Positions 18,623 to 27,862 of a DNA stretch of 64,000 nucleotides are shown here, in pieces. The DNA lies in the NCBI RefSeq assembly GCF_020162115.1, contig NZ_CP083911.1, positions 806,001-870,000 of the forward strand, given 5' to 3'. Position 1 is the first letter of the stretch. Each line of letters opens with the position of its first letter. The DNA is from Tepidimonas taiwanensis. GTDB lineage: Bacteria > Pseudomonadota > Gammaproteobacteria > Burkholderiales > Burkholderiaceae_C. A program made the position numbers and the translations under genes. The notes below the pieces were generated by a model. It was not told the DNA's origin. It did no database searches and saw only the letters and a list, made by a program, of their open reading frames with translations.

Positions 18623-18781
18623 TCTCCGCACCCGCGTGCACCGTCACGGAAGATCGTTCTGACGACCATTCGTGTGCCGCACGCTCGTGTTGCCCCAAAG
18701 CGCGTGCCCCCACGCGCGTTGCGGGCCGCCTCCAGATCGCGTAACATGCCCGCATCATGTGACAAGTGACTGGGGGTGACT

Positions 18782-19003
18782 ATGGGGACACCCGCGACTG
18801 AGCGGATGCAAAAGCATCGCCGGCAGATGCGCCAAGCGGGGTTTCGTCTGGTGCAAATCTGGGTGCCGGACACGCGTCGTCCCGACTTTGCGCAGGAGTG
18901 TCGGCGACAGGGCCTGCGGGTGGCGCAGGCGGATCGAGCCGACACGCAACTGCACACACTGATGGACGCGGCAGCGGCAGACGTGGATGGCTGGACGGCA
19001 TGA
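18782..19003 (+). CDS. MazE-family antitoxin (DUF3018 type)
   Basis: Small antitoxin of 73 aa paired with the MazF-like gene that follows. The sequence RMQKHRRQMRQAGFRLVQIW and VPDTRRPDFAQECRRQ is characteristic of the DUF3018 antitoxins that accompany MazF toxins in proteobacteria. I chose ATG 18782, preceded by the purine-rich GGGGG at 18772-18776; a GTG at 18776 would lack a ribosome site. The stop overlaps the toxin start (ATGA). Such pairs normally repress their own promoter, here expected in 18623-18781, where I saw no obvious operator. Confidence 0.85.
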   Translation: MGTPATERMQKHRRQMRQAGFRLVQIWVPDTRRPDFAQECRRQGLRVAQADRADTQLHTLMDAAAADVDGWTA

Positions 19004-19326
19004 AGCGGGGCGACCTGGTCACCATTGCGATGCAGGGTGACTTTGGCAAGCCACGTCCCGCGCTGGTGATTCAGGCGGATCTGTTTGGCGAACTCGACAG
19101 CGTGACCGTGCTGCCCCTGACGAGTACGCTGGTGGAGGCGCCGCTGCTGCGCGTGATGGTCCAACCCAGCGCCGACAATGGCTTGCATCGGCCCTCGCAG
19201 GTCATGATCGACAAGGCCGTGACGGTTCGGCGCGACAAGCTGGGGCCGGCATTTGGCCACCTCGATGCGAATATCCTCATCCAAGTCGAACGGTGCCTGG
19301 CGATATTTCTGGGCATCGCCAAGTGA
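19000..19326 (+). CDS. mazF: MazF/PemK-family endoribonuclease toxin
   Basis: Toxin of 108 aa in the MazF/CcdB-like fold. It begins MKRGDLVTIAMQGDFGKPRP, containing the conserved RGD start and KPRPALVIQ loop. Later it has VTVLPLTSTLVE and RPSQVMIDKAVTVRR, matching the family's PSQ/DK region with the Arg used in RNA cleavage. It is coupled to the antitoxin by a 4-bp overlap. The converging downstream gene encodes a PIN-PhoH protein. The pair sits in otherwise ordinary core sequence. Confidence 0.88.
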   Translation: MKRGDLVTIAMQGDFGKPRPALVIQADLFGELDSVTVLPLTSTLVEAPLLRVMVQPSADNGLHRPSQVMIDKAVTVRRDKLGPAFGHLDANILIQVERCLAIFLGIAK

Positions 19327-19389
19327 CGGCCCGCCTGCCCAGGGCCGTTCGATCGCCCGATCGAGAAAAAGGCGGGGAGATTGCCCTCC

Positions 19390-21231
19390 TTACAACACCT
19401 CGCTGGCGAAGTCCGCTAGGCGCGAGCGCTCGCCGCGCGCGAGTGTCACGTGCCCGCCGTGTGGCCAGCCCTTGAAGCGGTCGACGACGTAGGTCAGCCC
19501 GGACGAGCCCTCGGTCAGGTAGGGCGTGTCGATCTGCGCGAGGTTGCCCATGCACACCAGCTTGGTCCCGGGGCCGGCACGCGTGATGAGCGTCTTCATC
19601 TGCTTGGGCGTGAGGTTCTGCGCCTCGTCGATGATGACGTACTTGTTGAGGAACGTGCGCCCGCGCATGAAGTTCATGCTCTTGATCTTGATGCGGCTGC
19701 GGATCAGGTCGTTGGTCGCCGCGCGTCCCCATTCACCCGCGGTGTTGCCGTGCCCCTTGGCGAGGAATTCGAGGTTGTCGTCCAGCGCCCCCATCCACGG
19801 TCCCATCTTTTCTTCTTCGGTGCCGGGCAGGAAGCCGATGTCTTCGCCGACGCTGACCGTGGCGCGGGTCATGATGATCTCGGTGTAGCGGCGCTCATCC
19901 AGCACCTGTGTCAACCCGGCGGCGAGCGCCATCAGCGTCTTGCCAGTACCGGCCGTGCCCGCGAGCGTGACGAAATCGACCTCCGGATCCATCAGCAGGT
20001 TGAGCGCAAAATTCTGCTCGCGGTTGCGCGCCGTCACGCCCCAGACGGCGTTTTTCAGGTGGGTGTAGTCCTTGACCGTGCGCAGCACCGCGCTGCGGCC
20101 GCGCAGCTCGACCACGCGCGCGTACAGCGGTGGCTCACCCGGCGCCTCGTAGTAGACGAACTGGTTGAGCAGCAGCGCGTCGACCACGGCTCCGGTGATG
20201 CGGTAGAACGTGTGGCCGCCCTGCTGCCAGCTCTGCACCGACTGCCCCTGCTGCGCCCAGAAGTCGGCGGGCAACGCCAGCGTACCGGTGTAGAGCAGCT
20301 CGGCGTCGTCGAGCACCTTGTCGTTTTCATAATCCTCCGCGGCCAGCCCCAGCGCGCGCGCCTTGATGCGCATGTTGATGTCCTTGGACACCAGCACGAC
20401 GTCGCGCTCCGGGTGCCGCGCCTTGAGCGCCTGCACGACCGACAGGATCTGGTTGTCGGCCTTGCCCTGCGGGATACCGGCGGGCAGCTCGGCGGGCAGC
20501 GGCTCGGTCTGGAAGAAGAGCGTGCCGGTGGCCTCGGTGTTGCCCAGCGCGGACAGCGGCACCCCGGGGCGGATGTCGCCGCCGACGTGCGCGGCCAGCG
20601 CGTCGAGCGAGCGGCTGGCCTGCCGCGCGTTGCGCGCGACCTCGCTCATGCCCTTCTTGTTGTTGTCCAGCTCCTCCAGCACGATCATCGGCAGGAAGAT
20701 GTCGTGTTCTTCGAAGCGGAACAGGCTGCTCGGGTCGTGCATCAGCACGTTGGTGTCCAGCACGAACAGCTTGCGCGGGCCGGCGCCGTGACGGCGGTGC
20801 GGTGCGCGGCGCGGGGTGGCCGCGCGAGCTGGGGTGGCTGGGGTGGTGCGTGGCGTGGCGGGCACCTGCGGCGGCGTGGTGGGGGGCATTCCGTTTCCGG
20901 GGGTACCCACGGCCTGAGGCAGTGCTTCCGCAATCGGGGCCGCGGCGGTATCGGCAACCGCCGTATCGGCCGCGGCTGTTTCGACCGCCCCGACTGCCGC
21001 CTGGCGGCGCCGCGTGCGCCGCGACGGCCCGCCGGTTGCGGCAGGCGCCGGGGCAGGGGAGGACGACGGGGCCGCGGACACCGCAGCGGCGTCCCCTTCG
21101 CCAGCCGATACAGGGGACGCCGCCGACAGGGCGTCGAGGACGCGTTCGTCCGCTTCGGCGTCACGAGCACGCGGGGAGGGTTTCAGTTGGACACGGTCCG
21201 CCTTGCGGCGCGGAGGGGGAGGCAATGGCAT
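19390..21231 (-). CDS. PIN domain-PhoH ATPase fusion (PhoH family)
   Basis: Two-domain RNA-associated protein, 613 aa. A variable Ala/Pro/Thr-rich N-terminus (about residues 1-145) is followed by a PIN domain starting RKLFVLDTNVLMHDP, with acidic residues in IVLEELDNNKKG and LVSKDINMRIKA. The C-terminal PhoH ATPase has Walker A LAGTAGTGKTLMALA (about residue 427) and Walker B YVIIDEAQNLTPKQ. PIN-PhoH proteins are thought to act as ATP-dependent RNA helicase-nucleases. It converges with mazF and is followed upstream by bcp on the same strand 100 bp away. Confidence 0.93.
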   Translation of the reverse strand: MPLPPPPRRKADRVQLKPSPRARDAEADERVLDALSAASPVSAGEGDAAAVSAAPSSSPAPAPAATGGPSRRTRRRQAAVGAVETAAADTAVADTAAAPIAEALPQAVGTPGNGMPPTTPPQVPATPRTTPATPARAATPRRAPHRRHGAGPRKLFVLDTNVLMHDPSSLFRFEEHDIFLPMIVLEELDNNKKGMSEVARNARQASRSLDALAAHVGGDIRPGVPLSALGNTEATGTLFFQTEPLPAELPAGIPQGKADNQILSVVQALKARHPERDVVLVSKDINMRIKARALGLAAEDYENDKVLDDAELLYTGTLALPADFWAQQGQSVQSWQQGGHTFYRITGAVVDALLLNQFVYYEAPGEPPLYARVVELRGRSAVLRTVKDYTHLKNAVWGVTARNREQNFALNLLMDPEVDFVTLAGTAGTGKTLMALAAGLTQVLDERRYTEIIMTRATVSVGEDIGFLPGTEEEKMGPWMGALDDNLEFLAKGHGNTAGEWGRAATNDLIRSRIKIKSMNFMRGRTFLNKYVIIDEAQNLTPKQMKTLITRAGPGTKLVCMGNLAQIDTPYLTEGSSGLTYVVDRFKGWPHGGHVTLARGERSRLADFASEVL

Positions 21232-21331
21232 AAGACGATGATGCCAGAAAAACGCCTCTCACCGCGGCAGCGTGGCCTCCAAACGACAAGGGACCCGCGC
21301 CGGGTCCCTCGTGTCGCGTGTGGCCGGTCGG

Positions 21332-21808
21332 TCAGGCCACTTTCTCCAGCATCTGCACGGCCTTGAGCACCTCGTCGACGTGACCCGGCACCTTGATGCC
21401 GCGCCACTCCTGCAAGAGGATGCCCTCGGGGCTGATCAGGAAGGTGCTGCGCTCGATGCCCTTGACCTTCTTGCCGTACATGATCTTGTTTTTGACCACG
21501 CCGAACATGTGGCACATTTTTTCTTCGGTGTCGGCGATCAGCTCGAACGGCAGCTCCAGCTTGGCCTTGAAGTCCTCGTGCGATTTCATGTTGTCGCGCG
21601 ACACACCGAACACCACCGCACCGGCCGCGACGAAATCCTGGTAGCGGTCGCGGAACTGCATCGCCTCGGTCGTGCAGCCCGGGGTGTGGTCCTTCGGATA
21701 AAAATAGAGAACCAGCGTTTGCCCGAGGTGGGACTGGTGGGTGACGGTGATGCCGCCGGTCGCTTTGGCTTCGAATTCGGGAATGGGTTTATTGACGACG
21801 ACGGCCAT
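21332..21808 (-). CDS. bcp: Thioredoxin-dependent peroxiredoxin Bcp
   Basis: Thiol peroxidase of the BCP/PrxQ group, 158 aa. The peroxidatic Cys is in YFYPKDHTPGCTTEAM, and the catalytic Arg region follows at FGVSRDNMKSH. The second Cys that E. coli Bcp has five residues after the first is replaced by Met (PGCTTEAM), so this enzyme either acts as a one-Cys type or uses the Cys in EEKMCHMFG. Start ATG at 21808. No operon partner: bcp lies between phoH and an Mth938-like gene with a 157-bp upstream gap. Confidence 0.93.
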   Translation of the reverse strand: MAVVVNKPIPEFEAKATGGITVTHQSHLGQTLVLYFYPKDHTPGCTTEAMQFRDRYQDFVAAGAVVFGVSRDNMKSHEDFKAKLELPFELIADTEEKMCHMFGVVKNKIMYGKKVKGIERSTFLISPEGILLQEWRGIKVPGHVDEVLKAVQMLEKVA

Positions 21809-21965
21809 TGAGCGTATCCCCTGCGTGGTTGGATGGTCAGTCGGAAGCGTCCGGAAAAACGCCGCAAGACCCCATCACCCGCTCGTGAGCGCCCGCCACC
21901 ACGCGGCGCGATGGCGTTCGGCGACGAGCGGGGTTGGGCTGCGCCGAACATTGTGATATTTTAGC

Positions 21966-22346
21966 TTATTTCACGCCCGTTTCGATGAGCAGCGCGGCCA
22001 CGACCCGGCGTCCCTCGCCCGCCAGGATGTTGTAGGTGCGCGCGGCGGCCATCGTGTCCATCGTCTCGACGCCGATACCGCGCGCGATCAGGCCCGCCAG
22101 CAGCGACGGATGCACGAAGCGCAGCCGCTCGCCACTGCCGAAGATCACCACCTCGGTGCCGTCAGTAGCCAGGGCGTCGAAGTGCGCGGCCGTCAGGTCG
22201 CCGTGGCGCGCGCACGGCCACGGCTCGAGCCGCCCGTCGGCGCCGACGATCATGCTCGACTCGTAGCGCTGTCCCGCGATTACCAACCACCCCGGGCCAT
22301 GGGCCTGGATGGCGAGTGCGTCGATGCGGTCGGGCTGAAATTTCAT
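21966..22346 (-). CDS. Mth938-like (DUF498) domain protein
   Basis: Soluble protein of 126 aa of the Mth938-like/DUF498 family, whose biochemical role in bacteria is not established (the human relative NDUFAF3 helps assemble complex I). Typical segments are YESSMIVGADGRLEPW, VVIFGSGERLRFVHP and RGIGVETMDTMAAARTYNIL. I chose the ATG at 22346 (MKFQPDRIDA) because the longer frame upstream is only the shadow of the divergent aminotransferase. The 75-bp gap to alaA is a divergent promoter region containing a short AT-rich stretch. Confidence 0.85.
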   Translation of the reverse strand: MKFQPDRIDALAIQAHGPGWLVIAGQRYESSMIVGADGRLEPWPCARHGDLTAAHFDALATDGTEVVIFGSGERLRFVHPSLLAGLIARGIGVETMDTMAAARTYNILAGEGRRVVAALLIETGVK

Positions 22347-22421
22347 GGACGGACCGGGGCGGGATCGCCAAAAAACTGTGGTGAAATTATAGGTTCCACC
22401 CCTTGCATCCCCGCGCGCGCC

Positions 22422-23657
22422 ATGTCGCATCCCGTGATCCACAAGTCGGCCAAACTCGCCAACGTCTGCTACGACATCCGCGGCCCCGTGCTCGAAAAAG
22501 CCCGTCAGATGGAGGAAGACGGGCACAAGATCATCAAGCTCAACATCGGCAACCTGGCGGTGTTCGGGCTGGAGCCGCCCGACGAGATCGTGCAGGACAT
22601 GATCCGCAACCTGCCGCAGGCGGCTGGCTACACCGACAGCAAGGGCCTGTTCGCGCCGCGCAAGGCCATCGTGCACTACACGCAGCAAAAGGGCATCGCC
22701 GGCGTCACGGTGGACGACGTGTACCTGGGCAACGGCGCCAGCGAGCTCATCACGATGAGCATGAACGCGCTGCTCAACGCCGGGGACGAGATCCTGGTGC
22801 CGGCGCCGGACTACCCCCTGTGGACGGCCTCCGTGTCGCTGTCGGGCGGCACGCCGGTGCACTACCTGTGCGACGAGTCCAACGGCTGGATCCCCGACCT
22901 GGACGACATGGCGCGCAAGATCACGCCGCGCACCAAGGGCATCGTCGTCATCAACCCCAACAACCCCACCGGCGCGCTGTACCCGGTGGAGGTGCTGCAG
23001 GCGATCGTGGCGCTGGCGCGCAAGCACGGCCTGATCATCTTCGCCGACGAGATTTACGACAAGGTGCTCTACGACGGCCACGTGCACACCTCGATCGCGT
23101 CGCTGGCGGACGACATCCTGTTTGTGACGTTCAACGGCCTGAGCAAGAACTACCGCTCGTGCGGCTACCGCGCGGGGTGGATGATCGTCTCCGGCGACAA
23201 GCGCCGCGCCCAAGACTACATCGAGGGCCTCAACATGCTGGCGTCGATGCGGCTGTGCGCCAACACGCCGGGGCAGCTGGCGATCCAGACGGCGCTGGGC
23301 GGCTACCAGAGCATCAACGACCTGGTGGCGCCGGGCGGGCGGTTGTGCCGCCAGCGCGACCTGGCGCACCGGCTGCTGACCGAGATTCCGGGCGTCACCT
23401 GTGTCAAGCCCAAGGCCGCTCTGTACATGTTTCCGCGCCTGGACCCCAAGGTTTACCCGATCGAAGATGACCAGCAGTTCGCCTACGACCTGCTGGCCGA
23501 GGAAAAGGTGCTGATCGTGCAGGGTACGGGCTTCAACTACCCGACGCCGGACCACTTCCGCCTGGTGTTTTTGCCGCACGAGGACGACCTGACCGAGGCG
23601 ATCGGGCGCATTGCGCGCTTCCTCGGCCACCTGCGGCGCCGCTACGGTACCGACTGA
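22422..23657 (+). CDS. alaA: Alanine-forming aminotransferase AlaA type
   Basis: Class I PLP aminotransferase (glutamate-pyruvate). The 411-aa protein closely follows AlaA: NVCYDIRGPVLEKARQMEED, IIKLNIGNLAVFG, NPNNPTGALYP with the substrate-binding Asn, FADEIYDKVLYDG, and the PLP Lys in TFNGLSKNYRSCGYRAGW. ATG at 22422 chosen since the family begins there. It leads a rightward amino-acid run: hom begins 58 bp downstream and thrC overlaps hom, an order common in Burkholderiales. Confidence 0.92.
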   Translation: MSHPVIHKSAKLANVCYDIRGPVLEKARQMEEDGHKIIKLNIGNLAVFGLEPPDEIVQDMIRNLPQAAGYTDSKGLFAPRKAIVHYTQQKGIAGVTVDDVYLGNGASELITMSMNALLNAGDEILVPAPDYPLWTASVSLSGGTPVHYLCDESNGWIPDLDDMARKITPRTKGIVVINPNNPTGALYPVEVLQAIVALARKHGLIIFADEIYDKVLYDGHVHTSIASLADDILFVTFNGLSKNYRSCGYRAGWMIVSGDKRRAQDYIEGLNMLASMRLCANTPGQLAIQTALGGYQSINDLVAPGGRLCRQRDLAHRLLTEIPGVTCVKPKAALYMFPRLDPKVYPIEDDQQFAYDLLAEEKVLIVQGTGFNYPTPDHFRLVFLPHEDDLTEAIGRIARFLGHLRRRYGTD

Positions 23658-23715
23658 AGCGCTGGCCCCCCTGACTTTACCCACCGCGTTACGACGAACG
23701 ATCCGAAGAGCGAAC

Positions 23716-25047
23716 ATGACTCAACTTCCCCCCATCCAAGTGGGCCTGCTGGGCATCGGCACCGTGGGCAGCGGCGTCTTCCGCGTGCTGCAGCGCAACC
23801 AGGAGGAGATCCGGCGCCGCGCAGGCCGTGGCATCGCCATCACGATGGTGGCCGACCTCGACACCGAGCGCGCGCGCGGCATCGTGGGGGATGCGGCGCA
23901 GGTGGTGGCCGACGCCCGCGCGGTGATCGCCAACCCCGACATCGACATCGTCGTCGAGCTCATCGGCGGCTACGGGATCGCCCGTCAACTGGTGTTGGAA
24001 GCCATCGCCGCGGGCAAGCACGTCGTTACCGCCAACAAGGCGCTGCTGGCGGTGCACGGCAGCGAGATTTTTGCTGCCGCGCAGGCCAAGGGGGTGATGG
24101 TGGCGTTCGAGGCGGCCGTGGCCGGTGGCATCCCCATCATCAAGGCCTTGCGCGAAGGGTTGACCGCCAACCGCATCCAGTGGGTGGCCGGCATCATCAA
24201 CGGCACCACCAACTTCATCCTGTCCGAAATGCGCGACAAGGGGCTGGACTTCGACGTCGTGCTGAAGGAGGCGCAGCGCCTTGGCTACGCCGAGGCCGAC
24301 CCCACGTTCGACATCGAGGGCATCGACGCCGCGCACAAGGCGACGCTGATGAGCGCGCTGGCGTTTGGCATCCCGGTGCAGTTCGACAAAGCCTACGTCG
24401 AAGGCATCACGAAGCTGCAGGCGGCCGACATCCGCTACGCCGAGCAGCTGGGCTACCGCATCAAGCTGCTGGGCATCACCAAGCGCGTGGCCGGTGGGGT
24501 GGAGCTGCGCGTGCACCCGACGCTGGTGCCGGCCAAGCGCTTGATCGCCAACGTCGAAGGGGCGATGAACGCGGTGGTGGTGCAGGGCGACGCGGTGGGC
24601 ACCACGCTCTACTACGGCAAGGGCGCGGGCAGTGAGCCGACGGCGAGCGCCGTGATCGCCGACCTGGTGGACGTGACGCGCCTGCACACCGCCGATCCGC
24701 AGCACCGCGTGCCGCATCTGGCGTTCCAGCCGCACGCGATGAGCGATCTGGCCATCGTCCCGATGGCGCAGGTGATGACCAGCTACTACCTGCGCCTGCG
24801 CGTGGCGGACCAGCCCGGCGTGTTGGCCGAGGTGACGGGGATCCTGGCGCGCGCGGGCATCAGCATCGACGCGGTGCTGCAGCGCGAGGCCGACGAAGTC
24901 GGCGGCGAGGGCAGCACGCAGACCGACCTCATCATCCTGACGCACGACACGACGGAGGGCACGATGGATCAGGCGCTCGCCGCGATCCAGGCGCTGCCGA
25001 CGGTGCTCGCCCCGATCGTGCGCATCCGCAAGGAGGAGCTGGCCTGA
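23716..25047 (+). CDS. hom: Homoserine dehydrogenase
   Basis: NAD(P)-dependent reduction of aspartate semialdehyde to homoserine, branch point to threonine and methionine. The 443-aa protein has the Rossmann motif VGLLGIGTVGSGVF (residues 8-21), VVTANKALLAVHG, GGIPIIKALREGLTANRI, and the substrate site LGYAEADPTFDIEGIDAAHK with the catalytic Lys. A C-terminal ACT domain (about residues 355-440, beginning near YYLRLRVADQPGVLAEVTGI) suggests allosteric threonine control. The TGA overlaps the thrC start by one base (TGATG), a coupling that balances the two enzymes. Confidence 0.97.
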   Translation: MTQLPPIQVGLLGIGTVGSGVFRVLQRNQEEIRRRAGRGIAITMVADLDTERARGIVGDAAQVVADARAVIANPDIDIVVELIGGYGIARQLVLEAIAAGKHVVTANKALLAVHGSEIFAAAQAKGVMVAFEAAVAGGIPIIKALREGLTANRIQWVAGIINGTTNFILSEMRDKGLDFDVVLKEAQRLGYAEADPTFDIEGIDAAHKATLMSALAFGIPVQFDKAYVEGITKLQAADIRYAEQLGYRIKLLGITKRVAGGVELRVHPTLVPAKRLIANVEGAMNAVVVQGDAVGTTLYYGKGAGSEPTASAVIADLVDVTRLHTADPQHRVPHLAFQPHAMSDLAIVPMAQVMTSYYLRLRVADQPGVLAEVTGILARAGISIDAVLQREADEVGGEGSTQTDLIILTHDTTEGTMDQALAAIQALPTVLAPIVRIRKEELA

Positions 25048-26480
25048 TGCGCTACCTCTCCACCCGCGGCCACCCCGAGCGGCGGCGCTTCAGCGATATC
25101 CTGCTAGAAGGCTTGGCCCCCGACGGTGGCCTTTATCTGCCGGAAACCTACCCGCAGGTCGATGCGGCGACGCTGGCGCGCTGGCGGCGCGTCTATCACG
25201 AGCAGGGCTACGCCGAACTCGCGTTCGAAATCCTGTCGCTCTACATCGACGACATCCCGGCCGACGACCTGCGCGCGCTGCTGCGCAAGACCTACACCGC
25301 GGAGGTCTTCGGCACCGGCGAGATCGTGCCGCTGCGCCACCTGGAAGACGGCCTGTGGCTGGAGGCGCTGTCCAACGGCCCGACGCTCGCGTTCAAGGAT
25401 ATGGCGATGCAGTTGCTGGGCCACCTGTTCGAATACGAACTGGCGCGCCGCGGCGAGACGCTCAACATTCTGGGCGCGACCAGCGGCGACACCGGCAGCG
25501 CGGCCGAATACGCGATGCGCGGCAAGCGCGGCATCCGCGTCTTCATGCTCAGCCCGCGCGGGCGCATGAGTCCGTTTCAGCAGGCGCAGATGTACAGCCT
25601 GATGGACGCCAACATCCACAACATCGCGATCGAAGGTGTCTTTGACGACTGTCAGGACATCGTCAAGGCGGTGAGCGCCGACCTGGACTTCAAGCGCCGC
25701 TGGCACATCGGCACTGTCAATTCGATCAACTGGGCGCGGCTGCTGGCGCAGGTGGTGTACTACTTCGCCGGCTGGATTCAGGCCACCGAGCGCGACGACC
25801 AGCGTGTGAGCTTTGCCGTGCCGAGCGGCAATTTCGGCAACGTCTGCGCCGGGCATATCGCGCGCATGATGGGGCTGCCCATCGAGCGGCTCGTCGTCGC
25901 CACCAACGAAAACGACGTGCTCGACGAGTTTTTCCGCACCGGCGTGTACCGCGTGCGCGGCAGCGCCGACACGTACGAGACGTCCAGCCCCTCGATGGAC
26001 ATCAGCAAGGCGAGCAACTTCGAGCGCTTCGTCTTCGACCTGCTCGGGCGCGACGCAGCGGCGACGCGCGCGCTGTTCGCAGACGCCTTGGCGCGCGACG
26101 GGCGCTTCGACCTCTCGGCCCACCCGGCGTTTGCCCAAGTGCGGGACCGCTACGGCTTCGTCAGCGGCCGCAGCACGCACGCCAACCGCCTGGCGACCAT
26201 CCGCGACGCGTGGGAGCGCTTTGGCGTGCTGATCGACCCGCACACCGCCGACGGCGTCAAGGTGGCGCGCGAGTATCGCCAAAGCGGCGTGCCGATGATC
26301 GTGCTGGAAACCGCGCTGCCGATCAAATTTGCTGCGACCATCGTCGAGGCCATCGGCCGGGAGCCCGAGCGGCCGGCGCGCTTTGCGGGCATCGAAGACC
26401 TGCCCAAGCGCGTGCAGGTCATGCCCGCCGATGCCGAACGGGTCAAGGCCTACATCGAGTCGGTCTGCCGCCAAAGTTGA
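25047..26480 (+). CDS. thrC: Threonine synthase
   Basis: PLP enzyme converting O-phosphohomoserine to threonine; 477 aa, the long proteobacterial type. Family marks are the N-terminal MRYLSTRGHP, the PLP Lys in NGPTLAFKDMAMQLLG, LGATSGDTGSAAEYAMRG, VPSGNFGNVCAGHIARMMG and LVVATNENDVLDEFFRTG. The start codon overlaps the hom stop. moeA begins 38 bp after the stop, so these may share a transcript, although moeA belongs to cofactor synthesis. Confidence 0.97.
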   Translation: MRYLSTRGHPERRRFSDILLEGLAPDGGLYLPETYPQVDAATLARWRRVYHEQGYAELAFEILSLYIDDIPADDLRALLRKTYTAEVFGTGEIVPLRHLEDGLWLEALSNGPTLAFKDMAMQLLGHLFEYELARRGETLNILGATSGDTGSAAEYAMRGKRGIRVFMLSPRGRMSPFQQAQMYSLMDANIHNIAIEGVFDDCQDIVKAVSADLDFKRRWHIGTVNSINWARLLAQVVYYFAGWIQATERDDQRVSFAVPSGNFGNVCAGHIARMMGLPIERLVVATNENDVLDEFFRTGVYRVRGSADTYETSSPSMDISKASNFERFVFDLLGRDAAATRALFADALARDGRFDLSAHPAFAQVRDRYGFVSGRSTHANRLATIRDAWERFGVLIDPHTADGVKVAREYRQSGVPMIVLETALPIKFAATIVEAIGREPERPARFAGIEDLPKRVQVMPADAERVKAYIESVCRQS

Positions 26481-26518
26481 GCCTCATCGAGCCCATAGAG
26501 CCCATTGAGCCCCATGCG

Positions 26519-27841
26519 ATGACGACACCTGTCCCAGCCGCCCCACCCGCACGCCCTGGCCTGATGGCGTTGGAGGAGGCGCTCGCGCGCTTGCTGGACG
26601 GCGTGGCGCCGGTCACCGAGGTCGAATCCGTCGCGACCGAAGCCGCCGCGGGGCGGGTGCTGGCCCGCGACCTCGTGTCGGCGTTGGACGTGCCGGGCTT
26701 CGACAACAGCCAGATGGACGGCTACGCGGTGCGCAGCGCGGACGTCGCTGCCGCCGTTGCGGCGGGGCGGCCGCTGCCCGTGGCGCAGCGCATCGCGGCC
26801 GGCCACTTTGGGGCCGCGCTGCAGCCGGGGACGGTCGCGCGCATCTTCACCGGCGCGCCGCTGCCGGCGGGGGCCGATGCCGTCATCATGCAGGAGGAAG
26901 CCAGCGCGGCCGATGCGCCGGTCGATGCCGAAGCCAGCCAGGGGGCATTCGGTTGGGTGCGCTTCAGCGCCGCGCCTGCCAGCGGCCAGTGGGTACGCCG
27001 CCGCGGCGAGGACGTCCGCGCCGGGGCGGCGGTCGTGCCTGCGGGCACGCGGCTCGCCGCGGCGCATCTGGGACTGGCGGCGTCCATTGGGGCGGACCAC
27101 CTCACCGTCGTGCGCCGCCTGCGGGTCGCGCTGGCCTCCACGGGGGACGAGCTGATTCTGCCGGGGCAGTGTCCGCCGGATCGGCTGCCGCCCGGGGCCA
27201 TCTACAACTCCAACCGCTATTTTCTGGAGCCGCTGCTGCGCCGGCTGGGGTGCGAGGTGACCGTGCTGCCGCCGATTCCGGACACGCGCGAGGCGACGCA
27301 AGAGGTGCTGCTGGATGCGGCCGCCGGGCACGACGTGATCCTGACCACCGGCGGCGTGTCGGTGGGCGAGGCCGACCATGTCAAACCCGTGGTGCAGGCG
27401 CTGGGCACGCTGGACCTGTGGCAGGTGGCAATGAAGCCGGGCAAGCCGTTTGCCCACGGCTGGATCGACCGCGCCCGCGCCGGCGGGCAGGGGCGCTGCC
27501 ACGTGTTGGGTTTACCGGGTAACCCGGTGTCGAGCTTCGTGACCTTTTTGCTGCTGGCGCGGCCGTTCTTGCTGCGGCTGGGCGGCGCAGCCGTGGAGGC
27601 GGCGCTGCCGCCCGCACTGCCGATGGTCGCGCACTTCGACGTCCCCACCCCCGACAAGCGGCGCGAATTTTTGCGCGTGCGGCGCAACAGCGTCGGGGGG
27701 CTGGACCTATTCCCCAACCAGAACTCGTCGGTGCTGACCTCGATGGCCTGGGCCGACGGCCTGGTGGACAAGCCCGCCGGCGGCACCATCGCCCACGGCG
27801 ACGTGGTCCGCTACCTGCCCCTGGCGGACTGGTTCGACTGA
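26519..27841 (+). CDS. moeA: Molybdopterin molybdenumtransferase MoeA
   Basis: Inserts molybdenum into adenylylated molybdopterin. The 440-aa protein contains VPGFDNSQMDGYAVRSAD, ARIFTGAPLPAGADAVIMQE, RRRGEDVRAGAAV, the nucleotide-handling TTGGVSVGEADHVK, KPGKPFAHG and LPGNPVSSFVTF, all normal for MoeA. Start ATG 26519 chosen as the first Met before the conserved LEEALARLLDGV. It is followed by a GGDEF-EAL gene and then moaD and moaE, so three molybdopterin genes are grouped around a signalling gene. Confidence 0.95.
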   Translation: MTTPVPAAPPARPGLMALEEALARLLDGVAPVTEVESVATEAAAGRVLARDLVSALDVPGFDNSQMDGYAVRSADVAAAVAAGRPLPVAQRIAAGHFGAALQPGTVARIFTGAPLPAGADAVIMQEEASAADAPVDAEASQGAFGWVRFSAAPASGQWVRRRGEDVRAGAAVVPAGTRLAAAHLGLAASIGADHLTVVRRLRVALASTGDELILPGQCPPDRLPPGAIYNSNRYFLEPLLRRLGCEVTVLPPIPDTREATQEVLLDAAAGHDVILTTGGVSVGEADHVKPVVQALGTLDLWQVAMKPGKPFAHGWIDRARAGGQGRCHVLGLPGNPVSSFVTFLLLARPFLLRLGGAAVEAALPPALPMVAHFDVPTPDKRREFLRVRRNSVGGLDLFPNQNSSVLTSMAWADGLVDKPAGGTIAHGDVVRYLPLADWFD

Positions 27842-27862
27842 ACCGCGCTCCCGCTGCGCGCC

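Noticed and set aside
14231..18631. Very long minus-strand ORF (1,466 codons) opposite the RND adaptor and pump genes
   Set aside because: It is antisense to well-conserved RND genes and is rich in Arg/His/Gln as expected from a GC-rich shadow frame.
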